Translations under genes and position numbers: made by a program | Notes under the pieces: generated by a model | The model's input: only the letters and a program-made list of their open reading frames with translations | The model's database searches: none | What the model was told of the DNA's origin: nothing | Origin: Prostheceraeus crozeri | Taxonomy: Eukaryota; Platyhelminthes; Polycladida; Euryleptidae | Length of the DNA stretch: 64,000 nt | Assembly (NCBI GenBank): GCA_907163375.1 | Contig: CAJQUW010011532.1 | Span: 682,001 to 746,000, forward strand | Direction: 5' to 3' | In this document: one piece after another, positions 37,501 through 52,500 of the stretch | Layout: each line of letters opens with the position of its first letter | Position numbering within the stretch: position 1 is the stretch's first letter

Positions 37501-40500
37501 ATTTGAAACAGTCAGCAAGACTCAACATTCTTGTGTAGGTTTCTAATGGAATTCCTATTCAACTTACTGACGCATTCATCTCCTTTCTTGCGGTAGCCAT
37601 CATTGCATTTGCACAGGTAGGAGCCTTCAGTATTGACGCATTCTGAATTCTTGGGACATTGATATTTCTTATCCTTGCATTCATGAACATCGACACATTT
37701 TCCTTTGGCATCTTTTTTGTATCCGGCATGACATTCGCATTTGTATGATCCGACAGTATTTTTGCAGGTAGCATGATCATCTTGACAGATATCTGGATCA
37801 ACTTTGCATTCATTGATATCTAAAAGACAACTTCTCCTTTAAAATATGACAGACAACATTCGATCCTGTCTTAATACTGTTTTAGGGGATAAAAAGGCGC
37901 TAAGAGAGCATGGCCAGCATTTTATAATTTGAAATGAACGAACGTTGAATCAATGAAAGTTATATTTGTGCTAATTGAAGAAGAGATTGCATACACGTAT
38001 ATTTTCTATTTTTACACATCAAAAATCGTTTTCTAAAAGAAGCACATGGTAGCCCAGGTGCTAGAGGAAACTTCGCTTACGATGCTAAGACAAGATTAGA
38101 TGATGAGCGAAAGATTTTATTAAAATTAGTGAAAATTCTACTTCATCGGAAACGGGCACCTTTTACACTTTTTTGTTGCGAGCCTTTAATGACATACCTT
38201 CGCACTCTTTGCCGCTGCCTTTGTATCCTTTGTTGCATTTGCAGGTGTAGCTGCCGGGGGTATTTTTGCATGTTGCGTCTTCGTCACAGATATCGGTCTT
38301 CTTACATTCGTCAATGTCTGGAAAAGACAAGTAAAGAAAAAAATAGGAAAATTAAGTTTGATTAAATTTGTTTAAATAAAATTAAATTAAATAAGTTTAA
38401 GTTAAATTAAATCTGAAGTTCCATTTATGAAATAAATAATAGTAATTAAAGCAAATATATGAATTAGAAACGTCATTTTTGAAGATGGATATTTTATATA
38501 AATTTGGTCAACGAAGAGCAGAATGAATAAAGAAGGAGTTGAGTTGATATCCGAAGTGACCTGGTCTGCAGACAATATGTGGGATATCATAAAACAGCTA
38601 TACGAGTACAAGCCTCTACTTCATTCTTTGAAGATTACTGAATTGAGTAAAATGGAAGACTTTAGAAACAGGTAGTACTGCACGAAACATACATCAGAGA
38701 ATTGCCGGTAATCGGTCTAGAGATCTTTTTAGTCAATACCCTTTGAAAATCACCTAGATCTGCTACTTGAGCATGCGTCTGGTCAAAAATATGTGGCATC
38801 AAATGATAAATACACGTTATCTCAGCTATTATCAACTGCATAATGTTTATCTAGACGCGATGTTTAGCCAGGAAAAGCAAACTAGGAGAACATGTTGCGC
38901 CATTTATCAATGCCTTTATTCATTTCATATTTAGCATGCTAGTTTATGCCTTTTCGAACTGTGATAATTGCACGATGAAACGCAGGATCTATGTACCCAT
39001 GTACGTCTGTAAGATATTGCCGAAATTGCTCGAGTGTTATGTTCAAGTGCAACTATTCCAATCATCGCGTCTGTATTTAATAAGCTCTACTTGAAAAACA
39101 ACCAAACTCACCTGTGCATGACTTGGTTCCCTCGCCTACGTATCCATCTTTACAATAGCAGCCGCGAACACCGCCTTCCACTTTGCATTCAGCATTGTCG
39201 ACGCATTTCATTGGAGTGCTTTCCTTCTTGTTTGTATCCTTACACTTAACTGTTGCACTGCAGTCATCTCGCACCCATGTGGAATAAAGCTGAAAGGATA
39301 AGATAGGTGTTGAAGAAACATGAATAATCGAATTTTTGCTGATTACTTAAGCAATCTATTTGCCATAAAAATACATTCTTTATGCAACATAACACCTATG
39401 TATGCTATTTTACACTGACTGTATGAGTGCCACGTTACACCATAAATACATTTCACGACTTGAGTCATCGTTTAAGCGCAATTAAAAGGACAAACTCCTT
39501 CTAAGCTGGACTTCCATGAAATATAATTTGACAATATTATTAAACTAATGTTTTGGGAAAGCCAAGTAAAAACATAAGCTATTATTAACAAGTAATAATA
39601 ACAGTTAATAGCAACCTATATTTTTATTTGCGATCATCGTGCTTGGATTTCCAAAACAGCAATTGAAAATTGTGTCGAGCTAGGACATACTCGTATTCAC
39701 TAATTTGACAATAGTTGAATTGAATGTAATGAACAATTGAATTTTATGCACCAAGAAGAAAAATGGCAAGTGATTCTGCAGCCCACTGCATTATTGTTGG
39801 TGAAACAATGCGAGATGACTGTGGTATTAAAGGTTGTGCTCTAGAAGACCAAAAATGCGCCGCATATGTGAATCATTCTCTTATTCTTAATACAATGAAG
39901 ATCAAGCGACGGCTAAACGTTTATGTATGTACTTTATCAATTGTAAATATTTGCTTGTTTCGCCAATAACAATCGCTCGGTTGTAGAATCGATTACTTAT
40001 ATAATTTGAGTGAAATGAATGAATGAAGTTTCTTAGTCACTACTCCGCCCATTAGACTTTTTTAAGGGAACTTAGTACAGGATATAGGAAAAGTATTTCA
40101 AATTGTGATATAAGCATGAAAATTTAACACAGAGCAGTTTTTGATATGTAGAATCGATCTAGAAATGGACCCTAATCTGAAATGCTATACAAACCCGTTT
40201 TTCAATGCCATGAAAACCTGCACATTCTCCAAAGATCTCATGTCATGGTGTGACATCAAATCTTCACATTTTGGATACGCAACAAGAAATTCTGGTAAGT
40301 TTGTTCTCATGCTACTGACAAAATTGAAAGAATCATGACGTCATTAAATTGAACATGTGTAATTAATTAGAATTTAGAATACATTTTTTAGCTCGGATAC
40401 CTTTCCTGCCGACTTCTAATGACACTTTCAGGGCTTCACCCCTAGATCGCACTAAAAAACCACTCTAACAGAGACCGCTGGAGGTGACCCAATTTGAAAT

Positions 40501-43500
40501 CATTCTGTACATTTTCAAAAAGTATGCAAATCTAAAATTACAAAAATCAAAATTAGAGTTTTCAATTTTGTACACTATAGTTTTACTATTCATTGGTTGC
40601 TTCAATTTGTGACATATTAAGAATTCACAGTATAAACAGTTCCTTATAATCCAAAACATGACTGGATTCATGAACAGCATCTCAGATTTCTTTCACTTTT
40701 TGGTTAACACTTACATTAAACTGGTTTAAACTTGATAAAGATGACAATTACCTTATGGTAGAAGCCGTTCATATCCTTACATCCACAGTGTTCGGGGAGA
40801 ATGCATTTCTCTCCGCTGCGAACGTAACCATCCTTGCACACACAACCTTCAGTCGTAGTCAATTGGCAGGGTTTGAAGTTGTTGAGGTTGTAACAGTTCT
40901 TTTCACAACTTGGAGTAGAGAATTTGTATTCCATATTTTCGCCGCATTTCAATGCTATAATGAAAACGCTGAATTATAGGCATTCATGTAACATCAAATT
41001 CTTATGTGTTTTAATGAAATGTCACTTATGAGTACTTCTTCAATCACATTCATGAATGCACTTCAAAATACAACTTACGACATCCAAAATGAGCTCTCCA
41101 ATCTTCACGATAGCCTTTGTCGGCGCAATCAGCAGCCATAGCAGCTAGCAATCGACAAACAGCTTTTTTCATTTCTTCAGGATCCTTGATGTAAGCGCAA
41201 ACATCGTAGACACATGCTCTGTGAAGAGGAGAAAGGATACGATTGTATGTCGACTCTTCATATTTTAGAAATTGTTGTCACAAGCTCGCATCAAGGTCCA
41301 GAGAAAGGTCGTGTCTATGAATGATGTTTTTATTTATCAAAACAATAATAAGAAGCTGACTGAAAATAGGATTTGGAAGCAATCAAATTTTAGGCGGACA
41401 GTCGGTGACAGTCAACTATTTTCTGCTTCTGGAATTTTTTATGCACAATCGGATTCACGTGCAAAAAGTTCAATAAATGAACGCCAGATTAGAAACTCAA
41501 AAAGAGAGATTAGGATGTAAATAGCTATCAAATAAATGCATAGAAAATCTAGATATGCTTGTGACAACACGGTCGTAAGAACCACAATGAATAGAATTAT
41601 ACTTACTGGTAGTATCCCATATAATCAGCTCCCTTGTTGAGCATACATTTTCGGAATGGCGTTGTTGTATCTTTGAATTTACCGCAATATTCATTGCTTG
41701 TAATTGTCTTCATTTGATCAGCTGTGCACACCGGCCAGAAGTCATTATCATCATCGCATCTGAAATTGATTTTCATGCGAATCAGGAAGGAGAATCTTGA
41801 AAATGAATGGTTGAAATTTCTTAAGAATTAAGTAGAATAAACTTACTTTGTACCATGTGGGGGTTTCTCGTGATCAGTTTCTCGGTAACTGTTTCCGATG
41901 CGAGCATATCGATCAGGCTTCTGGCCGACGAACAATCCGCTTCTTGTTGTATAGTCGTCAAGTTTGTTACCATTGCAATTTCCGCAAATACCAGTAAGAC
42001 GTCCACCGTATGATCCTCGACTAGCTTTCACAAATGCTGTAGCCCTTCCATCAAATCCAACGACAACACCACATCTTCGTGAGAAAGCCATAACGTAAGA
42101 ACCAGCAACAACCACGTCAACATCAGTTGAGCCACCACATCTTGTGATGGGCAAAGTACGTTTTACTCCATTCACGTGCACCTCCTGTCGAATAAGGTCA
42201 TTTCATCATTCTAACATATAAAAAGACAATTCTGTAAATTAAGTACTAAAAGCCAGATTATCAATTAATTGTATTCCCATAACAGACTTCTCAAAATCAA
42301 CGTATAGTCAGTTAAAGATATTCATTATCTTTAACTTTCAAAGATGCTTAGTGCAAATAAGGTACTTTTTATTCTCCTTATCTAGCATTACTTGATTGAG
42401 GTTCCATTGATTAGTTATTTGTAAGTAGACACGAGGCACTTAATAATAGTACTACGGAACTAAATTCGCTACAAAAGCCCGGCCGAAAGACACAATGCTT
42501 CGATGAAAATACGTAAAGTGCATCGGCATCTGCATACTCTATGGGCATCTGTTCAACTGCAAGGTGAAAATGTGAATATCTCCATCAAAATATTGCGAGT
42601 TTGACAGTTTGCATTTTTTTAGTTTGACAGCTTCCATATTGACAGTTTGCATTTATTAATTCTTTGCCACTGTTCCAAATCTAAGGATTTTCTGGACCAG
42701 CTATGGCAGTGAACATGGAATACCCCATAGCAGTGAAGTTCTGTTTTGAAAATGTCGTTAGTTGCAGATTAGATTATCTAACATCGAAAAAACGAAATAT
42801 TTCGGGATTCGTGGAACCTTGACGAGGATTTATTCAGCAGAATCGAAGAATGAGGTAAGAACTTACGTGTTTTTGACCAAGTCGAATCTTTTGACCGTTA
42901 ATGTGTAGTTCGATATATCTTGTCCATGAGACATCCAAGTATCGTTTGTAATTCTTAAGCGTCTTCAGGATATCGTGGTTCTTAACGATCACTTTGAATG
43001 AACATTCTCTGGAAGCTCCAACGCTCTTTGTCAATAGGTAAGCGCATTGACCTTGGAAATGAATCCATATTCCGTCATACGTGTGATAATGAGGATCTCC
43101 AGAGGCAACACAAAGACATGGCTCTGTTGAGACGAAAAAGGTGAATTTTTGGAAATAAATACAGAACAGTATGAAACTGAAATCACATTAGCTCGTACTA
43201 AGATGAATAGCATAATATGAACTAACAATTTACAGCTGAAGGCTTTTCCATAGTTTCCATTTCCTTCTTTCAAACCTTTTGACATATCATTTCAAGGGCT
43301 TTTACGGCCTCCTATACAGGCTTCTTCTACTTAGTTTAAATTTGTCATAATTTGAACTTATACATATTGAAACTAAAATTAAGCACATGTTTGACTATGT
43401 GAGTGTATCTCTGTTGGAAATTATGATATTTTCCTGCTAATATGACAATTAGAAAGCAACTGCTTTTAACTTTCACGCATGTTACAGCATTTATTAGACT

Positions 43501-46500
43501 TTCTTAACTTCTTTGATGAATGGTTCTAAGTCCGTGATCTTCAATACGAAATTACTACGGATCTGTGGATCAGCGATAATGAAGCCAAAGTGGGTCTTTC
43601 TTTAAAGCAATACGCAATTTAGAACACTGAAGACACTGACAGGATAAATTTGCAGGCCTATGATGAATACTACTGAAAAGAATTAGTATGTAATACAAAC
43701 TATTTTCTTTGAAATAGCAATCTGTCCCTCATGGCAATAAAATCGTGATTTACAAGGCGATCGGAACAAACACTTTACAAAATATAATTAGGAGTACGGA
43801 GAGCATCTTTATCTAGGACGTGAATATGAGGCGATATTTCAGATGGGGGTCGACTTTAGAAGATATAGAAATCCTCACTTTTGCAAGAGATGCCATCTCC
43901 CATATATCCTGGTTTACATCGGCATCCGAATCGGCCGTATCCGAGATGAACACATCGAGCATTGACATGGCAAGTTTTGGCGCACAGATTTCCAGGTCGT
44001 CGTCGACAAACGAAAGCAAACTTTTCTTTGGGTGAGAAAAGCCGCCATTTTCGTCCTTGTGCGTATGTGCCAGAACCGTAGGCTTGACCATAGCCGTAAG
44101 CGGCAGCGTCACGATCATGACTGTTGCTTGGCTGTCCAGGAGCCCAGAATTTGAAACTTCCATATTGAGTGTTGTCAGTGAATTTGAAAACTCCTTCACG
44201 TTTCATGTCGTTCAAACCAAACCAGAACGGACCACGAATATGTCGCCTGAAAAATCAAAAGTTTGGTAATGAATGCCTTTCCTGTCAACGGTTTGTGATT
44301 GCGGTAGCGAACATCAGTCTTACGTCAGAGCAATCTCGACCCAGGGATGGTAAAAACCGTCCTGATTAAAACAATGAAAATGGGGAAACTGGTCAGAATT
44401 ACTAATTGTGATTTTATGACTAGAATGAGCTTTAGCAAATATACGAGCATAACTATATACAGTATATTTGTGAAACATGCGCAATCTCAAGATTTAGGCT
44501 ATTAGATGTAGAAATACAATCTGCGGATTTTTCTCGTATCTTAACTTAATGAAAAAGTTTTGAAATTCACATTTACTTGATCTACTCTTTATGAAACTCA
44601 GTTTATAAATATAACATATTCAGGTAGGTATAAAGCATCTAGCAATTGAAGAGAAATTCGATCATCTTTCATCAATGCTTCAGTAGTAAAACAACTACCT
44701 TAGCCTCTTTCTTATGTAACACCAAAAATCGCATTTAAGACATTATATTGTTTATTTACCCATTTCTTTTTGTCCATAACTAATTCAAGCCTGATTAACT
44801 TAATTCTTACAAAACGTTTATTCTAAAATTGTTCGGTATATTCGACTGTTGACAACAGAGAGTGATTATCTTCATCAATAAAACTGTGATCATGTGCCTT
44901 GTGCATTATTCACGTAAAGCTGATAAAATCTAGTGTATTTACAATGAATTCTTGACGAAAGCAGGGTTTAAGCTACTGTAGGATGTGATGTCTCAGTTCG
45001 ATGATACTACAGACAGAATAGTGGTATGGACCCGTGTCATGTGAATATACGTATATTGGTTAACAATGAATATTAATGGCAATACAAGTTTCCCACGCAC
45101 CCTAATATTTCCATTATTTCCTATAAAATCGCCGACCCTGTTCTTGATGAATGACATTTGAGAGTATACATTAATCGTAAGTGCTGCTTCTTCAAACTGC
45201 CAAACTGATACTTCGTGATTCCTTTAAAATGATTGGGTGACTATTGAATTTGGTCAATAATTTTAATAACCACATGATTAATTCTTCTGTCATCTTGATG
45301 GACTCGATATGAATACAGTGAAAAATAGGAAAGTAGATGGAATTACTTTCTAATTGAAATAAAATTTTTCAATAATCGTGACTTTTTGTCTATTGAACAA
45401 CCAACGAGATAACTTCAACTTTAGGTATTTATAGGAGACTTATACAAAACTTATGGATCTCGATTTGATCATTTAAAAGCATGAAACCGCATTATCACCG
45501 AGATAAAGAATTTTTGGCCTATCTACTGGCTTTTGCGACTTTAATAAGGCAACAGCTTAAAACTCAAGCACATTATTAGCAGACGATGTGCAGTTTCATA
45601 AGTCACTGAGGGCTATATTGACAGATGCAACTGAGAATGACCATGTCTGGATCATTTCTTGCGCAAACTGCCACTAACCAGGGTTCCAAAATAGCTTATT
45701 CCTTGCTTTTTTGTTTTTATTGCCTTTTAATGCTCTAAATTCTGCATCACAGAAACTAATATGCCAAATCAACGAGGCACATTTGTTTTCATAGGAGTAA
45801 GCATCTCTTCAGTCGGTCAACACGTATCAAATTACATTCTGTCTGTTTCCCTTTTGTTGTCATGCTGACGTTTCCTCTTGAAAGTTTTCTAAAAATTTAA
45901 GGAATGTTTAGTTGCAACCCGCGCCCGCATCTGTTCCTAAATAAAGAAAAGCCACCGTTATCCTGCTCCTACTGTATTGCCTAAAACTTCTACAGGTGTA
46001 TCCGGCGTTCAGGGTGTCCACCCTATCAGAGAAAAAAATTCACGTACAATTCACGTACATAACAAAAAATTCACGTACCACTATTTCAGGCCTACTTGCC
46101 CGGCAAGCGACAGTTGGTTGAGTCAAAATCATTCAAAAACACTACCCGCAGCAACTGCTCGAAGAAATTCAGTAATGAGATCTTTACAGTAGAAAGATAG
46201 TTCTTCAGAACTATCTTGTATACACACTGCACACATAAATCTGCAACTGACAACAAGCTGGAACAACACAGTCTCACCATTTTTCACCACGCATGCATTT
46301 CTATCTGTAAGTAATACAACACGTCATAGAATGAACGTTTGAGTCAACCGACTCAATTGTTTGCTGACCTTGGCCAAGCATTGACAATTTTGCGTAGCCA
46401 CATATGCATGTACATCTATATATGGGCCTTATAGAGACAAAAAGCCCTAGTATATGACTGCACAATACACATGTATACATCTATTTCAAAAAGCATAAAA

Positions 46501-49500
46501 CAATTCAGGACACAAAGATGTCAAGACGCTCCTTAGCAGAATTTCACAAATTTTCATTGTCTGAACCCAGACCCGTTGTTAGTAGCGGCTATCTTATATG
46601 AACATATCTACATGTTTATGACTTTCTTTCTTGTAACATACTTTTTTGTAGAACCAAGTCAGAGTTGGTGCAACAACGGAAGAAAAAAAATCTAGCACAT
46701 GTAACAGGAATCAGTGGATATCAAGTAGGAGTAAATAGCAGTAAATACCACTATCTGCGCAACTGAGCTGAAATTCACGTACACCTTCGCATTTTCCCAA
46801 AATTCACGTACAATTCACGTATATACGTGAATTTCACGTACAGTGGACACCCTGGGCGTTATTACCTTGCACTGACGTAGGATGTCCATCTCGATCGCTG
46901 TGGATGTCAGCTGTCTCTGTCATCAAATAATTGGGAAACTGGGCCATCATACTTGGACTATTCAAGTCGATGATTTCAATAATTGCACCGGTTTGTTGCA
47001 GACTGAAGCACGATTACAACTCTACTACCGATGATTGATTAAAAAGCAGGAATGACAGGATGCCTTTTCAGCTACGGCTACCTACTGAAATCCGACCCGA
47101 TTCGATCTTCTACTAACATAACAAGTTTCGTCTTGTTGTTCATTGTTATTTATGCTCGTATGAGTTTAGGAGTTAGGACTGATGAAAATTAATACCAAAA
47201 GAGAAGTTTTATTTGAATTTCATGTGCCGAAAGTACAGTACAGCTTACATTAAGTGCTATGTAGTAACAGTTGATACTAAGATTACGGAACTTCAACCAT
47301 TAGTTTCTATAATTGAAAGTTAGATCAAGTGTCTTAAGAAACCACTGCAATGAAGAAATCTCAAAAAAATAAAAAATGTTTTCTAAATAGAAATGAATAT
47401 TTTACAACAGCTTTAAAGCATTGTTTCGAAACAAGCAATCTTTTTTTAAACCCTACCACTAACTGCGGAATCATCACTCAGCAAATTATTTCTTTGACAC
47501 ATTTTGGTGCCACTTACGTCACCTCCAAGAGCTTCTTATTCTCTGCTTCGTTGAACACACTGGCGAGATAACCACCCCGGTAGTAACAATATTGATGAGC
47601 GTGTTGGTAGACGAGCTTGTGGTTGTAAACTCGAAGACAATAATCGTCATGTTTATGCCATCCGTCAGGACACTCTGAAATCAATTTCAAATCAATAAAA
47701 TTCAATCAAATCGTTTGATGAAAACGGTTAAGTACATTTGTGGACAAAGGAGCAAAACAGAAGTTGAAATGTCTTTTCATGTGAAACCGCTTTCTATTGC
47801 CATTAGAATTATCTTTTAAACAAAGATTGGAAAAGTATCTGTTTGTGTAACTCGACATATCTCGGTAACTAATGTTCCAATGTCGATGTCATAGTCGATA
47901 TGAGCCGCACTGTAAACTGTAAACAGTAAACATCCGTTAAAATTAACAGATAAAAAATATCACTGTTTAACACATATTAGCGGATTTTAACTGTTAAGTC
48001 AACAATCAAAAAATTATGACGTCATTATTTTTAACAGATATTAACGAATATTTTCTGAGGCTTTTCTGTTAAGTTTGACGTTTATTTTCGCTGTTTTTAA
48101 CGGTGCACAGTTTGCAGTGTTGGGCACCTAAAACTCGAGCCATATAGCCATGTGCTCTATTATGACAGAGCAATAGAGTTCCAGCAAAGATTTTCATTGC
48201 GTCAAAAAGGACACAATGATTGGAATTCGACTGCCATTTAGTTTATCCAAAAACGTTCGCATTCTGATAGATGAGTGTGGTAGATGCAAACGTTGCAAGC
48301 AAAGAAGATATGAGTAATAATCAACGTACTTTTATATTTCAAATTGCACATGCGACATGTCTGCTTGCACAACAATTCCATTTTCCTTGGGAAAAAGTAG
48401 CAGAAATGCTTCGAATCGTATACTTTACAAGTTGCCGAGCCGACTGCGTCATAACAGGTTGATGATGGTTTAGTGCAACAATATCCACAGGTGTGTCGGC
48501 ATTTCACTTTGATCGTTAAGTCATTGCATTTTCCCTGGGATTTGTGAGACAAGCACGTGGCAGTGCTATACTCATCTGCACATTCTGAAATCAACGAAAA
48601 TAGCATTATGAAAAATGTTTTTTGAACAAAAATATCCTATACATTGTACAATAGTGGCTACTCTTTAAATGAACTGAACTGGCAAACATAAAATTCATCA
48701 TCTTTGAAGCGACAAGCCTGTTTGAATTTAGAAATTAAAATAAGTAACACTATTTACGCTCAGAAACACATTGCGCGAGCACATTTTTTCTCTGTGGCCG
48801 GGTTTTGTTGATGGCGTTCTTATTCTTTATGCCGAGTATTTATCAAAAATGAAGCGTGCACCTCTCATACGCCTGCGGTTTGACACGATCAAGGTTTGAA
48901 TTTATATCTACTGGACGTAAAGCAAACACTTTAAAGCCACAGGCCACTGAGCCAGGTAATTCATATAACCAACTTTTTAATGATTATCGGAGATTGTAAA
49001 AGTACAGGTCTTTCCATTCTTATATTTACTAATAAAAGCCACTAAATGACGCCAGTAAGTAGATAAAGGGAGTGTTAACAATATGATGTTGTTTTTCCTC
49101 ATGTTAGGGTTCTATGTACCATATATAATCGCTAGGTCTGTACTTGATTAAAGCAACTTCGTTATTTCTTTACTAGCAAATGACGGAGAATAAAGCAGAA
49201 ATAACGCTGCTATTTATTAGAGATTGTGCTTTACGTTTTTCATTGAACAGATTTCGCTAAAAATCGCGGTTAATAAATCCAGTCGTGCATTGTAGTCAAT
49301 TAGAAATAGTTTTTTAAAGCAGAAATGGGCGGATTTATATCTTCTAATTGTAGTAAACTAGTTTAAATGAAGTCATTTCACTTTGGTCGAAGATAATTTT
49401 GATCAGCTGTGTCTACTACATGACAATAATGTCGCAGCAAATTACCTACCAAGTTTGACAAATAATGTGATATCTTACACCAATATTTTACATAATACTC

Positions 49501-52500
49501 GTATATACTGATTTACGGTATGTTTTAAAAAATTTAGTCAAAAAAATGCTCCAGAGAAACGGTTGACAGTTTTTGATATGGTACCCATAGACAACTTTCG
49601 CGCAACAAATTTTAAAATTTTCTATCGAGCCGTTTTTCAAAAAATTAAAAATTAAAAATGGCGCCCATTGACAGCAATAAAATCTATAAATTCTCTGAAA
49701 TAGGTGTCTTTTCTCGTCAATTTTGTTATACAAGCGCAACGTCTGAACATTTCCCAACCTATAGTATGCCATCATGTTTGATTCAACCTAAATCTAAATG
49801 AATCTAGTACAGGGTGGTCAAAAAATCGCGACAAATCAAGCAAAAAGCAAATATGTCAAAATCTACACTGAAAAATTCCGGTAACCTTTAGGATTTCTTG
49901 AAGTTATGCACAGAACACAATTATAGTTGATCTTACTGCAATATTGGCTCACCATTAGATGTTATATGATGACAGTAATTATTTTATGTCTATTTGATAA
50001 GTAGTATTCGTCAGTAGTACCAGAGCAAACATGAAAAAATCATTTCATCATTTATTACACTTAATTGAACATTCCTCTTCAGTATGCTGTGAAATACGTA
50101 ATAGAATAGAAAACGCTTCTTTTTAAATGGATGAAAATCAATACAGGATAATTCCATAAGCTTTATACCTAAAAGCAATACGTGTATTTGCGTGCATCAT
50201 TATTAGGCCTATACTGTACATGTACGTAGAAGTGTGAAGTACATGAGGAAAATAAAAAGCAATTCTATATATTGTACAGTCACTATTTTTATGTATTCAG
50301 AAAACATACAGTGAGCATTTAAAGATGTTGAGCGTTGTATGTCTGCACAGCTGTCAAGAGATTATCATTGTACTTGTAGTAAGACCTGTTCCCTTTGAAT
50401 CTCGACCATGTCTTAAGAAAATCGGCATGCACGGATTCACATGGTTGCTCGCTACAACTTGCTAGCCCTTCATTGCGAGACTCACAAATGTTTGAAATAT
50501 GGTAGAATACCGCATGAATCTTTGGAGTGACTTTCACTCCCAAAGCAAAATATCTGTCCTTGAAATGATGGATGCATTTTCTATAGTCATCGAGCAGATC
50601 ATGGCCGTAACATGACCTCACGACATGCTTCATGGCATCGAGGCAATCCACATATTTCAATGCAGACAAAGGACAAATTGATCGTAATACATCAGTTCTT
50701 TGCAGCAGTTTGTGGCACGAGTTTCCATTATAGGAACCGCCATGCAAAGCTTCCTTTTCTACGTAACATCGCTTTGACCATTCAATAGCTGTCTCGGGAT
50801 ATTCTTTTTCAAGATGTTTGTAAATGGTGTTTACTGGACCCAGGAGTAGGTGCAGTTCCGCAGGAGGCAAAATGTCTTATCACTTTCTCTTCAGGGTCTC
50901 CACAACCTCTCGGAATGGGTAAGTGTATGACGTTTCCGTAATGTTTGTCATCGTCGGGTTTCCCTCCTGCCTCGAACCATCTCCAAAACTTATCAATGAT
51001 GTTTTGGATAGTGCGAAGCGTCCCTCTGGCGTACAAGTTGTCTTTGCTGACGTCACACCATGTACATGGGTGAGAGCTGCTGTGGGACAAATTTCACTCA
51101 GACAAAGGGAACAAACCTTGATTGACTTCGGGACTTTAACTGATAAAGCATCATTCGAGTTTCGCGGACGACCACAAGACTTCCTTCGCTTTGGAATTAT
51201 GCTCCTTCTCGCAATATCGCAAACTGTGCATTGACAAACAGAAGATGAGCGGGTGATTGGAGTAACTGCTCTTAGCTGTAAATAATCAAAAACTTCAATT
51301 GTTTTGTCAAAATTTCCATAGGAATAATCCTTCAGAACAAGCCCACATGTGCCACACAAAGATGTTGGAAGCCTCTCATCATCGATGTTATATCCACTGA
51401 CAACAAATTTTTCTATCGATTCCAGCTGTTCTCTATTGATCGGTCGCATTTCTTTAGATTTTTCGAAGCACAATAAGCACACAATCGCACGTGACTCTTC
51501 ATGAGTTCTTGGACCTGATTTCTTACTCAACGCCATTATCACGTTGATGAATAGATTCGTAGAAGCACAAGTTCACAGGGAAACAAAGGAAGACAATTGC
51601 AAACAGACGCACGTCGATTCGGCACTTGCAACGTTGCAATGTCGCACGTTACTTGTGAATAATTGAACTCCTCGCACTGATAGTTGACAAATTAGAATTT
51701 ACTCTGTCATAGATATCTCATCATCGATGCTTACCATAAAAAGCAAGTCAAGATCGCATGTGAAGAATTGAGACTTCTTGCTGAATTGAATTTGAATTTG
51801 TCCTGTCATAGATATCTCGTTATTGATGCTGTTTACCATTAGAGTGAATTATCGTATGTGAAGAAATTGAGAATTTTGAATAAATTGAATACATAAAAAT
51901 AGTGACTGTATATAGAATTGCTTTTTATTTTCCTCATGTACTTCACACTTCTACGTACATGTACAGTATAGGCCTAATAATGATGCACGCAAATACACGT
52001 ATTGCTTTTAGGTATAAAGCTTATGGAATTATCCTGTATTGATTTTCATCCATTTAAAAAGAAGCGTTTTCTATTCTATTACGTATTTCACAGCATACTG
52101 AAGAGGAATGTTCAATTAAGTGTAATAAATGATGAAATGATTTTTTCATGTTTGCTCTGGTACTACTGACGAATACTACTTATCAAATAGACATAAACTA
52201 ATTACTGTCATCATATAACATCTAATGGTGAGCCAATATTGCAGTAAGATCAACTATAATTGTGTTCTGTGCATAACTTCAAGAAATCCTAAAGGTTACC
52301 GGAATTTTTCAGTGTAGATTTTGACATATTTGCTTTTTGCTTGATTTGTCGCGATTTTTTGACCACCCTGTACTAGATTCATTTAGATTTAGGTTGAATC
52401 AAACATGATGGCATACTATAGTTTGAGAAATGTTCAGACGTTGCGCTTGTATAACAAAATTGACGAGAAAAGACACCTATTTCAGAGAATTTATAGATTT

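Noticed and set aside
2286-41760. Regularly spaced near-identical EGF coding units, considered as a tandem repeat or CRISPR-like array
   Set aside because: They are shuffled EGF exons separated by long introns with splice sites; there are no short direct repeats with unique spacers.
49488-49775. 95-codon frame nearly identical to one at 52405-52716
   Set aside because: Both are read-outs of the two terminal inverted repeat arms of the Chapaev-type element, not genes.
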